A stretch of DNA of 64,000 nucleotides from Sphingomonas sp. AX6. Lineage in GTDB: Bacteria > Pseudomonadota > Alphaproteobacteria > Sphingomonadales > Sphingomonadaceae. The DNA lies in the NCBI RefSeq assembly GCF_902506605.1, contig NZ_LR733979.1:2836008-2900007 (forward strand), read 5' to 3'. A program made the position numbers and the translations under genes. The notes under the pieces are model-generated. The model worked only from the letters and a program-made list of their open reading frames with translations, had not been told where the DNA came from and did not search any database. The stretch's first letter is position 1. Each line of letters begins with the position of its first letter. Positions 9,650 through 18,647 of this stretch are shown piece after piece.

Positions 9650-11350
9650 ATGTGGGGGCGCGTCATCAGGGGGGTGTGGCTGGCGGTGATCGCGGGGGCG
9701 ATCATGCTTGGCCTTTCCGTGCCAGCGTCGGCGCAAAGTCGCTATATCGGCGACAAGATCGACGTTTGCGTCCGTCCGGCGGATGCGCCGGGGCTCGATC
9801 CCAAACGGTTGATCGCCGAGGCCGCGACCTTCGATTGCGCGTCCCCCCAACGCTCGTTTCCTTCCGGCGATTATTGGGTAGTCTCCAAACCACTGTCCGC
9901 GCGATCGAGCGAAGGCAGCCCTTTGCGCGTGCGGACCAGCAGCCTGTTCCAGGGATCGGTCACGCTCGACATCGTCTACGCCGATGGCGCGATCGTTCGT
10001 CACCGGGCCGATGGACGGCAGATGTCGTCGCGCATTCAGCTCGGCGCGATTTCCCAATTCGAGGTTCCGCCCCGCGACGCCGCAGTGACGCGGTTGGTGT
10101 GGCGGATCGACGACGCGAGCAATCTGCACGGGATCGTGCTGGGCGCGCGATTGGCGACCGCAGAGGATGCCGCGCAGGCGAATCTCAGCCTCGGCGCGCT
10201 CTATGCGGGATTTGCCGGGCTCGCCATTGCGCTCATCGTTTACAATCTCGCGCTGTGGGTTGTGCTTCGGCAGGGATTCCAACTTGCCTATTGCGCCATG
10301 GCGGCGCTGCTCCTCGCTTATTGCTTCACCTCGTCCGGGGCGCTGGCCTGGGCCTGGCCCGACCTGCCGAACAATGACCGCATCCGGTTGAACCATGCGC
10401 TGCTGGGGGCCGCTGCCGCCGCCGCACTTGTATTCGCGCGCAGTTTTTTCGAACGCGAAGTCTTTCTCGGCTGGGTGGGCCGTTTTACGCATGTTGCGAC
10501 TGTGGCGGTGCTGGGGGGCGGGATCGTGTTCCTGCTCGCGCCTGACACCCATATCGGCCAGGCCGACTCTGTGTTCGCCTGGGGCTTTGTCGGGGTGCTC
10601 GCCGTCATCGGTCCGATGCTGTGGCGCGCCTGGAAAGTGAAGAGCAATTACGTCTGGTTGTTCGCCTTTGCCTGGGCCGCGCCGGTGGTCATGGCAGGAA
10701 TGCGCTTTTCCCAGCATCTTGGGCTGATCCCTTGGCGCTTCTGGATCGACAATTCGACGATCTTCGCGCTCGCGTTCGAAGCATTGCTGTCCTCGGTCGC
10801 CATCGCGTACCGCATCCGGCTATTGTCGAACGAGCGCGATTTCGCGGTCGCCCAGGAAGCGGTGCAGCGCAAGCTTGCCGATACCGATCCGCTGACCGGG
10901 CTGCTCAATCGCCGCGCGTTCCTGGATCAGGCGATCGGGCGTGGCGGGATGCAGCAATTGCTGCTGATCGACATCGACCATTTCAAATCGGTCAATGAGA
11001 CGTTGGGCCATGACGGCGGCGACGAAGTGCTGCGCGTCTTTGCCCGTGTCCTGCGCCAGGTCGTGCCCGAAGGCGGGCTGGTTGCGCGGTTGGGAGGGGA
11101 GGAATTCGCGGTGCTCGCGCCGCCGGGGGCGGAGATCGATCCCGATGCGCTGCTCGCACGATTGAGAGCGGCCCGAATGCCGTTCGACCTCGACGTCACC
11201 GCCTCGATCGGCCTGTGCCGGGGCGGCATGAAGCGCGAGGCGGACTGGAAATCGCTCTACCGTGCCGCCGATCGCGCATTGTTCGATGCCAAGGCAGCGG
11301 GGCGCGACCGCGTTCGGCGCAGCGAAACCCTGTTGGCGGAGGCCGCCTGA
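9650..11350 (+). CDS. Membrane diguanylate cyclase with 7TMR-DISM sensor
   Basis: 566 residues. A signal peptide (to about 28) is followed by an extracytoplasmic sensor domain (about 30-170), about seven transmembrane helices (178-395), and a GGDEF domain. The active-site loop is GGEEF at 482-486, which is competent for making cyclic-di-GMP from two GTP. The position of the RxxD inhibitory site, five residues before the loop, reads PEGG, so product inhibition through the I-site is not expected. The sensor part is of the 7TMR-DISM class, which binds carbohydrates or other small ligands. An alternative start at codon 19 would shorten the signal. Confidence 0.88.
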   Translation: MWGRVIRGVWLAVIAGAIMLGLSVPASAQSRYIGDKIDVCVRPADAPGLDPKRLIAEAATFDCASPQRSFPSGDYWVVSKPLSARSSEGSPLRVRTSSLFQGSVTLDIVYADGAIVRHRADGRQMSSRIQLGAISQFEVPPRDAAVTRLVWRIDDASNLHGIVLGARLATAEDAAQANLSLGALYAGFAGLAIALIVYNLALWVVLRQGFQLAYCAMAALLLAYCFTSSGALAWAWPDLPNNDRIRLNHALLGAAAAAALVFARSFFEREVFLGWVGRFTHVATVAVLGGGIVFLLAPDTHIGQADSVFAWGFVGVLAVIGPMLWRAWKVKSNYVWLFAFAWAAPVVMAGMRFSQHLGLIPWRFWIDNSTIFALAFEALLSSVAIAYRIRLLSNERDFAVAQEAVQRKLADTDPLTGLLNRRAFLDQAIGRGGMQQLLLIDIDHFKSVNETLGHDGGDEVLRVFARVLRQVVPEGGLVARLGGEEFAVLAPPGAEIDPDALLARLRAARMPFDLDVTASIGLCRGGMKREADWKSLYRAADRALFDAKAAGRDRVRRSETLLAEAA

Positions 11351-11406
11351 TCCGCTTGCCGCATCTGCCGAAATCGGGTAAATGCGGGCATAGAGGGAGT
11401 GGCGAC

Positions 11407-11607
11407 ATGAAGCCGGTCGACAAGCGCAAAACGGGATTGATCGCGGGCGGCGTGCTGCTCGTCGCGCTGGCATGGCAAACGCCGACCGCCAGCCTGGAAA
11501 TCCAGATGCACGACGTCACCGATGTCGCCCCAAAAAAGGTGGAGGCCGCGCTCGATCTGGGCATCGCCGCCGTGTCGTTGCTCGTCACCTGGACCGCGAA
11601 GCGATAA
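11407..11607 (+). CDS. Small hypothetical membrane-associated protein
   Basis: 66 residues from ATG 11407, with GAGTGG upstream. It has a basic N-terminus, one hydrophobic segment (about 10-24), a polar middle, and a second hydrophobic stretch near the C-terminus. It may be a two-pass or signal-anchored peptide. It follows the diguanylate cyclase by 56 bases on the same strand. The family is not recognised. Confidence 0.55.
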   Translation: MKPVDKRKTGLIAGGVLLVALAWQTPTASLEIQMHDVTDVAPKKVEAALDLGIAAVSLLVTWTAKR

Positions 11608-11628
11608 CCGACGCCGCTTGACGGGAAC

Positions 11629-11654
11629 GTAAACAGGGTTGCGTTTACCGCAAC
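11629..11654 (+). promoter_or_regulatory. Overlapping dyads upstream of the acyl-CoA ligase gene
   Basis: GTAAAC-N8-GTTTAC (11629-11648) overlaps GTTGCG-N5-CGCAAC (11639-11655), about 15-40 bases before the acyl-CoA ligase start. TTGACG at 11618 could be a -35 element. The geometry resembles an operator for a TetR-type fatty-acid regulator. This is a pattern observation only. Confidence 0.35.
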
Positions 11655-11667
11655 GCTGCTTACACCT

Positions 11668-13362
11668 ATGTCAATGACTGATCCGGCCCAGATCTGGCGC
11701 GAGCATTATCTGCATCCCGGTGCATGGGATCGCCCCTTTCCGCCGATGTCGTTGATCGACCTGTTCGAAGCGAGTGCGGCGAAGCGTGGATCGGCACCGC
11801 TGATCGATTTCATGGGCCGCAAATACAGCTATGCCGAAACGCTCGACGGAGCGAACCGCGTCGCCTGCGGGCTGAAGGCGATGGGCTACGGCCCTGGCAA
11901 CCGCATCGGATTGTTCCTGCCCAATGCGCCGCATTATCTCGCGGCCTATTACGGCATTCTCAAACTCGGCGCGACGGTGGTCAATTTCTCGCCGCTCTAC
12001 ACGGTTGCAGAGTTGTCCGAGCAAGTCGCGGATTCGAGCACGAAATTGCTGTTCACTCTGTCGGCGACTGCATTGCTGCCCACCGCGATCAAGGTGCTGG
12101 AGGCGAGCAGCCTGGAACGGCTGATCGTCGGATCGGTCGCGGGTGCGCTGCCGCCCGCCAAATCGGTGCTATACCGGCTATTCAAGCGCAAGGAAGTCTC
12201 TGCACGTCCCGACGATCCGCGCATCACCGCTTTCTCCGCACTGATCGCCAATGACGGAGGGTGCGTGACCCCGGACATCGATCCGATGACGCATCTGGCG
12301 CTGATCCAATATACCGGCGGCACCACCGGCACGCCCAAGGGCGCGATGCTGACACACCAGAATCTGTCGGCCAATGCGCGTCAGGTGGCCCAACTCGATC
12401 CCGAAGTCGCGACGCGGCACGACCGGATTTTGGGCGTTTTGCCGATGTTCCATGTGTTCGCCAACACTTGCGTCCTCAACCGTACGGTCGCGGTCGGCGG
12501 CGAAATCGTGATGCTGCCCCGGTTCGAGGCGGGGCAAGTGCTGGCCGCGATCGACGCGACCAAGCCCACCGCGCTGCCGGGCGTTCCGACCATGTATCAG
12601 GCGCTGCTCGACCATCCGAAGTTCGCAACCACCGATTTCTCGTCGCTCGAATTCTGCATTTCGGGCGGGGCGCCGCTCTCGGCCGAATTGAAGCGTAAGT
12701 TCGAGGCTGCGTCGGGCGCCAAGGTGATCGAAGGCTATGGTCTGTCCGAAAGCTCGGGTGTGGTGTCGTGCAATCCCTATGTCGCGGAAAACAAAACCGG
12801 CAGCATCGGTCAGCCGATCGCCGCGACGCGCGTCAAACTGGTCGACAAGGAAGACCCCAGCCGCCCGCCGCCCCAGGGCGAACCGGGAGAGATCGTCGTG
12901 TCCGGCCCGCAGATCATGGCCGGTTACTGGAATCGCCCCGATGCCGATGCCGAGGTGTTCCTGACCGACGCCGACGGCACCCGCTGGCTGCGCACCGGCG
13001 ATGTCGGGCAGATCGACGAGACCGGCTTCATCCGCATCGTCGACCGGATCAAGGACATGATTTCGGTCGCGGGGTTCAAGGTCTTCCCGAGTCAGGTCGA
13101 AGCCGTCCTCTACCGCCACCCGGCGGTTAAGGAGACGCTGGTGATCGGCATTCCCGACACCTATCGCGGCGAAGTCCCGCGCGCTTACGTCACGCTGAAC
13201 GAAGACGAAGCGGCGACCGGAGACGCGCTGAAGGCGTGGCTTAACCCTCAGCTCGGCAAGCATGAAAAGGTCGATGACGTGGTGGTACGACTGACCATGC
13301 CGAAGACGATGATCGGCAAGCTGAGCCGCAAGGATTTGGTTGCGGAAGTGATGGGCCAGTAA
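11668..13362 (+). CDS. Long-chain fatty acid--CoA ligase (FadD-type)
   Basis: 564 residues of the ANL adenylating superfamily. The AMP/phosphate loop YTGGTTGTPKGAM lies at about 215-227. An acid core motif (GYGLSESSGV) and the C-terminal hinge (DRIKDMISVAGFKVFPSQVE) are both present. It activates fatty acids to acyl-CoA at the membrane for beta-oxidation or lipid recycling. Chain-length preference cannot be read from the sequence. An in-frame ATG at 11674 is an equally plausible start. Candidate operator dyads lie just upstream, and a composite inverted repeat begins at its stop codon. Confidence 0.92.
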   Translation: MSMTDPAQIWREHYLHPGAWDRPFPPMSLIDLFEASAAKRGSAPLIDFMGRKYSYAETLDGANRVACGLKAMGYGPGNRIGLFLPNAPHYLAAYYGILKLGATVVNFSPLYTVAELSEQVADSSTKLLFTLSATALLPTAIKVLEASSLERLIVGSVAGALPPAKSVLYRLFKRKEVSARPDDPRITAFSALIANDGGCVTPDIDPMTHLALIQYTGGTTGTPKGAMLTHQNLSANARQVAQLDPEVATRHDRILGVLPMFHVFANTCVLNRTVAVGGEIVMLPRFEAGQVLAAIDATKPTALPGVPTMYQALLDHPKFATTDFSSLEFCISGGAPLSAELKRKFEAASGAKVIEGYGLSESSGVVSCNPYVAENKTGSIGQPIAATRVKLVDKEDPSRPPPQGEPGEIVVSGPQIMAGYWNRPDADAEVFLTDADGTRWLRTGDVGQIDETGFIRIVDRIKDMISVAGFKVFPSQVEAVLYRHPAVKETLVIGIPDTYRGEVPRAYVTLNEDEAATGDALKAWLNPQLGKHEKVDDVVVRLTMPKTMIGKLSRKDLVAEVMGQ

Positions 13363-13491
13363 ATTCCCCCCCATTGGGGAGGTGGCAGCACGCAGTGCTG
13401 ACGGAGGGGGAGCGCCGCGCAGCGCAACGCTTGCCGCCCACCCCCTCCACCATGCTTCGCATGGTTCCCCTCCCCATGCCGGGGAGGAATT
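13362..13491. repeat. Composite inverted repeat between converging genes
   Basis: The outer arms (AATTCCCCCCC... and ...GGGGAGGAATT) overlap the stop codons of the acyl-CoA ligase and the aldehyde dehydrogenase. Inside are three further short dyads around GCAGTGC, GCGCAGCGC and CCATGCTTCGCATGG. Its length and position suggest a REP-like element that also acts as a two-way terminator. Confidence 0.75.
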
Positions 13492-14845
13492 ACTTCGCCA
13501 ACACCGCCTTCAAATTCATGAATTCGTGCAGCCCCCATGGTCCCAACTCGCGACCGTGTCCGGACAGCTTCACCCCTCCGAACGGTGCTTCCGGCGACGA
13601 CGCGAGCATCTGATTTACCGCGGTCATCCCGGCTTCGACATCGCGTTCGAAGCGTTCGCGTTCGCCTGCGTCGTTCGTCCACACACTCGATCCCAGGCCG
13701 TAGGGAATGTCGTTGGCCAGCGCGATCGCATCGTCGATGTCGGTCGCGCGGAATAGCATCGCGATGGGGCCGAACAATTCCTCGCGCGCGATGTCATGGT
13801 CGCGCGGTACGTCGGTCAGGATGCCGGGGTTCATCCATGCGCCCGGAAGGTCTACGCTTTCGCCGCCGCGTAAGCTCGCACCCGCCGCCTTGGCACGTTC
13901 GATCTGATCCAACACCGTATTGCGCTGCTCTTCACTCGACAGCGGCCCCATATCGACCTCGGTCATCGGGTCGCCAATGGTAACCGCGTCCATTGCCGCC
14001 GCGAATTTCTCGGCAAAGGCGTCATACACATCGGCATGGACGATCATCCGTTTGGCGCAAATGCACGACTGTCCCGCATTCTGGATGCGCGCCTTGACCG
14101 CGACCTTGGCCGCTTCGTCCAGATCGGCGGACGGCATGACGATGAACGGGTCCGACCCGCCGAGTTCGAGCACGACTTTCTTCAGATGCTTGCCCGCCGC
14201 TTCCGCGACTTTTGATCCCGCCCCTTCGCTACCGGTCAGCGTCGCAGCGACGATGCGTTTGTCGGCGATCAGGCCATTCACCTTGTCTGATTTGATCGCG
14301 AGATTCTGAAACAGCCCCTCGGGCGCGCCAGCCGCCCGAACCATTTCCTCGATCAACGCCGCACAGCCCTGCGTCAGCGATGCGTGCTTCAACAGCCCGA
14401 CATTGCCCGCCATGATCGTCGGCGCGAGGAAGCGGACGACCTGCCAATACGGAAAATTCCACGGCATGATCGCCAGCACGATACCGGTCGGCAGCCAGAT
14501 CGCCCTGGCATCCCCCGGCGCGTCGGTCACCGCGACGGGCTCCAGGCATGCCGGGCCGTTCTTGGCATAATAGCGGAATCCGGCGACGCATTTTTCGACC
14601 TCTGCAATGGCGGACTTCAGCGTCTTGCCCATCTCGCGCGTCGCGGTTTCCGCCAACCGCTGCTTGTTTGCGTCGAATGCATCGGTAATCGCCGACAACA
14701 GCTTAGTCCGCGCCTCCATCGGCGATGCGCGCCACGTTTTGAACGTATCGGCCGCCAGCGCGACGCGACGCTCGATTTCAGCATCGTCGTGGATAGCATG
14801 GCTGCCGCCCGCTTCGCCGGTCGCGGGGTTGATGCTGGTGAACAT
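13490..14845 (-). CDS. NAD(P)-dependent aldehyde dehydrogenase (succinate-semialdehyde type)
   Basis: 451 residues. The catalytic Cys261 lies in GQSCICAKRM and the general base Glu227 in LELGG. The cofactor motif GSEGAGS is at 205-211, and MPWNFPYW is at 127-134. It oxidises an aldehyde to its acid with NAD(P). The overall pattern matches GabD/Sad-like succinate-semialdehyde dehydrogenases, but substrate is not provable here. The protein is a little shorter than typical GabD (about 480). ATG 14845 with GGAG 7 bases upstream is preferred over the much longer open frame that runs into the xseB region. Confidence 0.88.
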   Translation of the reverse strand: MFTSINPATGEAGGSHAIHDDAEIERRVALAADTFKTWRASPMEARTKLLSAITDAFDANKQRLAETATREMGKTLKSAIAEVEKCVAGFRYYAKNGPACLEPVAVTDAPGDARAIWLPTGIVLAIMPWNFPYWQVVRFLAPTIMAGNVGLLKHASLTQGCAALIEEMVRAAGAPEGLFQNLAIKSDKVNGLIADKRIVAATLTGSEGAGSKVAEAAGKHLKKVVLELGGSDPFIVMPSADLDEAAKVAVKARIQNAGQSCICAKRMIVHADVYDAFAEKFAAAMDAVTIGDPMTEVDMGPLSSEEQRNTVLDQIERAKAAGASLRGGESVDLPGAWMNPGILTDVPRDHDIAREELFGPIAMLFRATDIDDAIALANDIPYGLGSSVWTNDAGERERFERDVEAGMTAVNQMLASSPEAPFGGVKLSGHGRELGPWGLHEFMNLKAVLAK

Positions 14846-14936
14846 GGGGGAAGCTCCTGAAATCTGGTTTGCCCTCCCAATGCGCGGGGCCTTGTCCGGG
14901 TTGCATAACCGCCCCACCCTGCCGCATAGCGCGTGC

Positions 14937-15182
14937 ATGACCGAAGATGCCGGAATCGCCGAATTGAGCTTCGAAGACGCGTTGCGCGAACTGGAAGGGA
15001 TCGTGGCCAAGCTGGAAAGCGGCGACGCGCCGTTGCAACAGGCAATCGACCTGTACGAACGCGGTGACGCTCTGCGCAAACAATGCGCCGCTCGGCTGGA
15101 TGCGGCGCAGGCCCGGATCGAGGCGATCCGCACCGACGCCAGCGGCCAGCCGGTCGGCACCACCAATTTCGCCGCGGGCTGA
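14937..15182 (+). CDS. xseB: Exodeoxyribonuclease VII small subunit
   Basis: 81 residues with the XseB pattern: LSFEDALRELEGIVAKLESG, then a second helix LQQAIDLYERGDALRKQCA. It forms a multimeric complex with XseA to degrade single-stranded DNA. The ATG at 14937 gives the family's usual length, and longer upstream frames are shadows of the divergent aldehyde dehydrogenase. The stop is 5 bases before ispA, a gene order (xseB-ispA) found widely in proteobacteria. Confidence 0.93.
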   Translation: MTEDAGIAELSFEDALRELEGIVAKLESGDAPLQQAIDLYERGDALRKQCAARLDAAQARIEAIRTDASGQPVGTTNFAAG

Positions 15183-15187
15183 CACCG

Positions 15188-16087
15188 ATGGGGGGGGCAT
15201 CGATCGCGCTGCAAACGGCGCTTCAGCAGATCTCCGGCGACATGGATCGCCAATTCGATCAGTTGCTGCCCGTCCCCGACGATCCCCGCGCAAAGCTGTA
15301 TCAGGCGATGCGCCACGCCGCGATCGGCGGGGGCAAGCGGCTGCGTCCGTTGTTGGTCCATGCCACCGCGCAGCTGTTCAACGTCGATCGCACCGCGACC
15401 TTGCGCGTCGCGACCGCGCTCGAATGCATCCACGTCTATAGCCTGGTGCATGACGACCTGCCTGCGATGGACGATGACGACATGCGCCGCGGCAAGCCGA
15501 CCGTTCACCGCGCCTTCGACGAGGCGACCGCGATTTTGGCAGGCGATTGCCTGCACGCGCTGGCGTTCGAGATATTGGGCGACGAGACGACCCACCCGGA
15601 TCCGTTCGTTCGCATCGAACTGGTCGCCTGCCTTGCGCGCTCGGCGGGTCCGTCGGGGATGGGCGGCGGTCAGATGATGGACCTTGAGGCGGAGAAGGCG
15701 AGCTTCGACTTGCCGACCGTTACGCGGCTTCAGGCGATGAAGACCGGCGCGCTGATCGCCTGTGCTGTCGAATCGGGTGCAATTCTCGGCAAGGTTCCGG
15801 TCGAGGGCCGCACCGGTCTACGCGGCTATGCTCGCGACATCGGCCTCGCCTTCCAGATCGCCGACGACATATTGGACGTCGAGGGCGACGAGGAACTGGC
15901 AGGCAAAAAACTGCGCAAGGACGGCGACGCGGGCAAGGAAACCTTCCTCTCGCTGCTCGGCCTCGACCGCGCCCGCGAACAGGCGCGGATGCTGGTGGAT
16001 CAGGCGATCGACCATCTGCGCGGCTATGGCAGCGAGGCCGACCTGCTGCGCGACATCGCCCGCTACACCCTAGAACGCGATCGCTAA
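15188..16087 (+). CDS. ispA: Polyprenyl (farnesyl/geranyl) diphosphate synthase
   Basis: 299 residues. The first aspartate-rich motif DDLPAMDDDD is at 89-98. The second is ADDILD in the C-terminal half, and GGGKRLRP is at 48-55. It condenses isopentenyl diphosphate with allylic diphosphates in the cytoplasm, supplying precursors for quinones, undecaprenyl phosphate and the carotenoids typical of sphingomonads. It starts 5 bases after xseB and is followed 13 bases later by coaD, so the three are likely one transcript. Confidence 0.93.
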   Translation: MGGASIALQTALQQISGDMDRQFDQLLPVPDDPRAKLYQAMRHAAIGGGKRLRPLLVHATAQLFNVDRTATLRVATALECIHVYSLVHDDLPAMDDDDMRRGKPTVHRAFDEATAILAGDCLHALAFEILGDETTHPDPFVRIELVACLARSAGPSGMGGGQMMDLEAEKASFDLPTVTRLQAMKTGALIACAVESGAILGKVPVEGRTGLRGYARDIGLAFQIADDILDVEGDEELAGKKLRKDGDAGKETFLSLLGLDRAREQARMLVDQAIDHLRGYGSEADLLRDIARYTLERDR

Positions 16088-16100
16088 GGGGCTCGCCACC

Positions 16101-16607
16101 ATGACCATCCGCACCGGCGTCTATCCCGGCACGTTCGATCCGATAACGCTCGGCCATATGGATATCATCCGGCGAGGCGCAAAGCTGGTCGATCGTCTGG
16201 TGATCGGCGTAACGACCAACCCGTCGAAGAACCCGATGTTCGATATCGACGAACGCATGGCGATGGTCCGACGGGAAGTAGAGGGCATCGCAGGCGACAT
16301 CCGCGTCGTCAGCTTCGATTCGTTGCTGATGGACTTTGCCGAGCGCGAAGGCGCGAACGTCATCGTCCGAGGGCTGCGCGCCGTCGCCGATTTCGAATAT
16401 GAATATCAGATGGCGGGGATGAACCAGCAGATCAATCCGCGGATCGAGACGGTATTCCTGATGGCCGATGTCTCGCTGCAGCCGATCGCCAGTCGCCTGG
16501 TCAAGGAGATCGCGATGTTCGGCGGGGCGATCCACAAGTTCGTGACCCCTGCGGTCTGCGACGAAGTCGTCGCCCGCGTCGATAAGATCGGTCGCAAGGG
16601 CTCCTAA
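16101..16607 (+). CDS. coaD: Phosphopantetheine adenylyltransferase
   Basis: 168 residues, the normal CoaD length. The nucleotidyltransferase motif GTFDPITLGH (10-19) carries the catalytic T/HxGH pattern, and the conserved basic loop RGLRAVADFEYE is present. It makes dephospho-CoA from 4'-phosphopantetheine and ATP, the fourth step of coenzyme A synthesis. It is closely spaced after ispA. Confidence 0.97.
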   Translation: MTIRTGVYPGTFDPITLGHMDIIRRGAKLVDRLVIGVTTNPSKNPMFDIDERMAMVRREVEGIAGDIRVVSFDSLLMDFAEREGANVIVRGLRAVADFEYEYQMAGMNQQINPRIETVFLMADVSLQPIASRLVKEIAMFGGAIHKFVTPAVCDEVVARVDKIGRKGS

Positions 16608-16702
16608 AGGTGATCTGCCCGATCCTATTCAGTTTGGCGCAAGGACCGATTTGGTCTAAGCATCCGCCCAACGCTTAAACACCGGGGTTCTGGCACATAG
16701 TC

Positions 16703-17398
16703 ATGCGTAAAATCGGATATTTCCTCGCGGCCGCAGCAGCGTTCGCTGCAGCACCGGCCACCGCCCAGATCATGGAACCGACCGTCAAGGATCGGCCCGC
16801 GGCACCCGCTTTGACCGACACCGAAAACCACTGGGTGCTCGACCTGTCTACCGGCGGTCGCGTGACGATCGCGCTACGCCCCGATGCTGCGCCCAAGCAT
16901 GTCGAGCGGATCAAGACGCTGACTCGCCAGAAATTCTACGACGGGCTGGTCTTCCACCGCGTGCTCGACACTGGGGTGCCGATGGCGCAGGGCGGCGACC
17001 CCAAGGGTGACGGCACAGGCCAATCGACGCTTCCCGATGTCGAGGCCGAATTCAACTGGATGCCCCATGTCCGCGGCGCGGTTGCCGCGGCGCGTTCGGG
17101 CTCTCCAGACGATGCGCCCCCGGAAGTCGAAAAGGCTGCGGAAAATTCCGCAAACAGCCAGTTCTTCATCATGTTCCAGCCGATGCTGTCGCTCGACAAG
17201 AAATACACGGTGTTCGGTCGGGTGATCGACGGCATGCAATATGTCGATGCGATCCCGCGCGGCGAACCGCCTGCGAACCCGGCGCGGATCGTTCGCGCCT
17301 ATATCGGCTCGGACAACCCACCCGCTTATGTCGCGCCTGCGCCCAGCGCACCGGTACTGCCCGCCGGCGAAGAGGAAGTCACGCTGCCGGGGACGTAA
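16703..17398 (+). CDS. Periplasmic peptidyl-prolyl cis-trans isomerase (cyclophilin)
   Basis: 231 residues. A signal peptide ends near residue 22 (ATAQ), and the cyclophilin domain runs from about 45 to 210. Family landmarks include [10 protein letters not shown] and NSQFFIMF. It probably assists folding of exported proteins in the periplasm. The C-terminal 25 residues are Pro/Ala-rich. It precedes queA by 19 bases, suggesting co-transcription. There is no strong Shine-Dalgarno sequence before the ATG. Confidence 0.9.
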   Translation: MRKIGYFLAAAAAFAAAPATAQIMEPTVKDRPAAPALTDTENHWVLDLSTGGRVTIALRPDAAPKHVERIKTLTRQKFYDGLVFHRVLDTGVPMAQGGDPKGDGTGQSTLPDVEAEFNWMPHVRGAVAAARSGSPDDAPPEVEKAAENSANSQFFIMFQPMLSLDKKYTVFGRVIDGMQYVDAIPRGEPPANPARIVRAYIGSDNPPAYVAPAPSAPVLPAGEEEVTLPGT

Positions 17399-17417
17399 CC
17401 CTGGCGCGCAACCAGCT

Positions 17418-18455
17418 ATGCGCGTCGACGATTTCGATTTCGAGCTTCCGGCAGAGGCCATCGCCTTGCGCCCGGCATCCCCGCGCGATTCGGCGCGGAT
17501 GCTGGTGGCCGAAGGCGACCGGCTGAGCGACCGCATTGTCAGCGATCTGGCCGCAGCGCTGCGTCCCGGCGACTTGTTGGTGTTTAACGACACCCGCGTC
17601 ATCCCAGCGCAACTCGAAGGGCATCGTGGCGAGGCGAAGATCGGCGCGACGCTCCATAAGCGCGAGGGGCCGCGTCGCTGGCGCGCCTTCATCCGCAATG
17701 CCAAACGCCTGCGCGATGGCGAGACGATCGATTTCGGCAATGGCGTAAGCGCAACCGCACGCGACCGCGCCGAGGATGGCAGCTTTGCCATCGACTTTCA
17801 TGGAGACGAGCCGGTCGAACTGCTGCTGGAGCGTGCCGGTCGGATGCCGCTGCCGCCCTATATCGCCGCGCGCCGCCCGACCGATGCGCAGGACGCGGAC
17901 GATTATCAGACGATGTTCGCGCGGGAAAAAGGCGCGGTGGCAGCGCCCACCGCCGCGTTGCACTTCACCCCCAAACTGATGGCGGCGCTCGATGCCACCG
18001 GGATCGGCCACACCACGCTGACGCTTCATGTCGGGGCGGGCACGTTCCTGCCGGTCAAGGTGGAGGATACCGACGACCACAAGATGCACGCCGAATGGGG
18101 CCGCATCGACACCGCGACCGCCGACCGGCTGAACGAAACGCGGGCCAAGGGTGGACGCGTCATCGCGGTCGGCACCACTAGCCTGCGGCTCATCGAAAGT
18201 GCGAGTGGTGCCGATGAGATTGTCCGGCCATTTGAGGGAGACACCGCGATCTTTATCACGCCCGGACACCGGTTTCGCGGGGTAGATGGGCTGGTCACCA
18301 ATTTCCATTTGCCGCGCTCCACCCTGTTCATGCTGGTGAGCGCGTTGATGGGGGTGGAGACGATGCGCCGCGTCTATGCCCATGCGATTGCGGACGGGTA
18401 TCGGTTCTACAGCTACGGCGATGCGTCGTTGTTACTGCCAGAGCGTAGTCTTTAA
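17418..18455 (+). CDS. queA: S-adenosylmethionine:tRNA ribosyltransferase-isomerase
   Basis: 345 residues matching QueA, with the N-terminal [14 protein letters not shown], the central LPPYI motif, and [11 protein letters not shown]. It transfers the ribosyl moiety of SAM to preQ1-modified tRNA, making epoxyqueuosine. The tgt gene, acting one step earlier in the same tRNA modification, lies 1.3 kb downstream, with a cation transporter between them. ATG 17418 is the family-like start. Confidence 0.96.
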   Translation: MRVDDFDFELPAEAIALRPASPRDSARMLVAEGDRLSDRIVSDLAAALRPGDLLVFNDTRVIPAQLEGHRGEAKIGATLHKREGPRRWRAFIRNAKRLRDGETIDFGNGVSATARDRAEDGSFAIDFHGDEPVELLLERAGRMPLPPYIAARRPTDAQDADDYQTMFAREKGAVAAPTAALHFTPKLMAALDATGIGHTTLTLHVGAGTFLPVKVEDTDDHKMHAEWGRIDTATADRLNETRAKGGRVIAVGTTSLRLIESASGADEIVRPFEGDTAIFITPGHRFRGVDGLVTNFHLPRSTLFMLVSALMGVETMRRVYAHAIADGYRFYSYGDASLLLPERSL

Positions 18456-18462
18456 AACACCT

Positions 18463-18571
18463 CGTCACCCCGGCCTCCGTGCCGGGGTCCACCGAGCGGC
18501 GAGTGCTGCGCTAACGCCTCTCGTGAAATCTTAACGGCATAGTGGACCCCGGCACGGAGGCCGGGGTGACG
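18463..18571. repeat. Perfect 30-bp inverted repeat, family C
   Basis: Bases 18463-18492 are the exact reverse complement of 18542-18571, with a 49-base centre. Each arm is itself nearly palindromic around CCCCGGCCTCCGTGCCGGGG. It follows the queA stop codon and may act as a terminator as well as a REP-like element. Confidence 0.93.
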
Positions 18572-18602
18572 GGTGGGACTGGGCACAGCATTTTCCCCAA
18601 CC

Positions 18603-18630
18603 AATACCCCCTAGGCATCCTACCCCCCGC
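18603..18630 (+). promoter_or_regulatory. C-tract direct repeat before CDF gene: candidate CsoR/RcnR-type operator
   Basis: Two copies of TACCCCC (at 18605 and 18621) lie 18-45 bases before the GTG start of the cation exporter. C-tracts framed by TA are typical of operators for the CsoR/RcnR/DmeR family of metal-sensing repressors, which control CDF exporters in other bacteria. No such regulator gene is in the window. The AT half-sites are incomplete. Confidence 0.35.
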
Positions 18631-18647
18631 CCCGCTATCCAGCGCAA

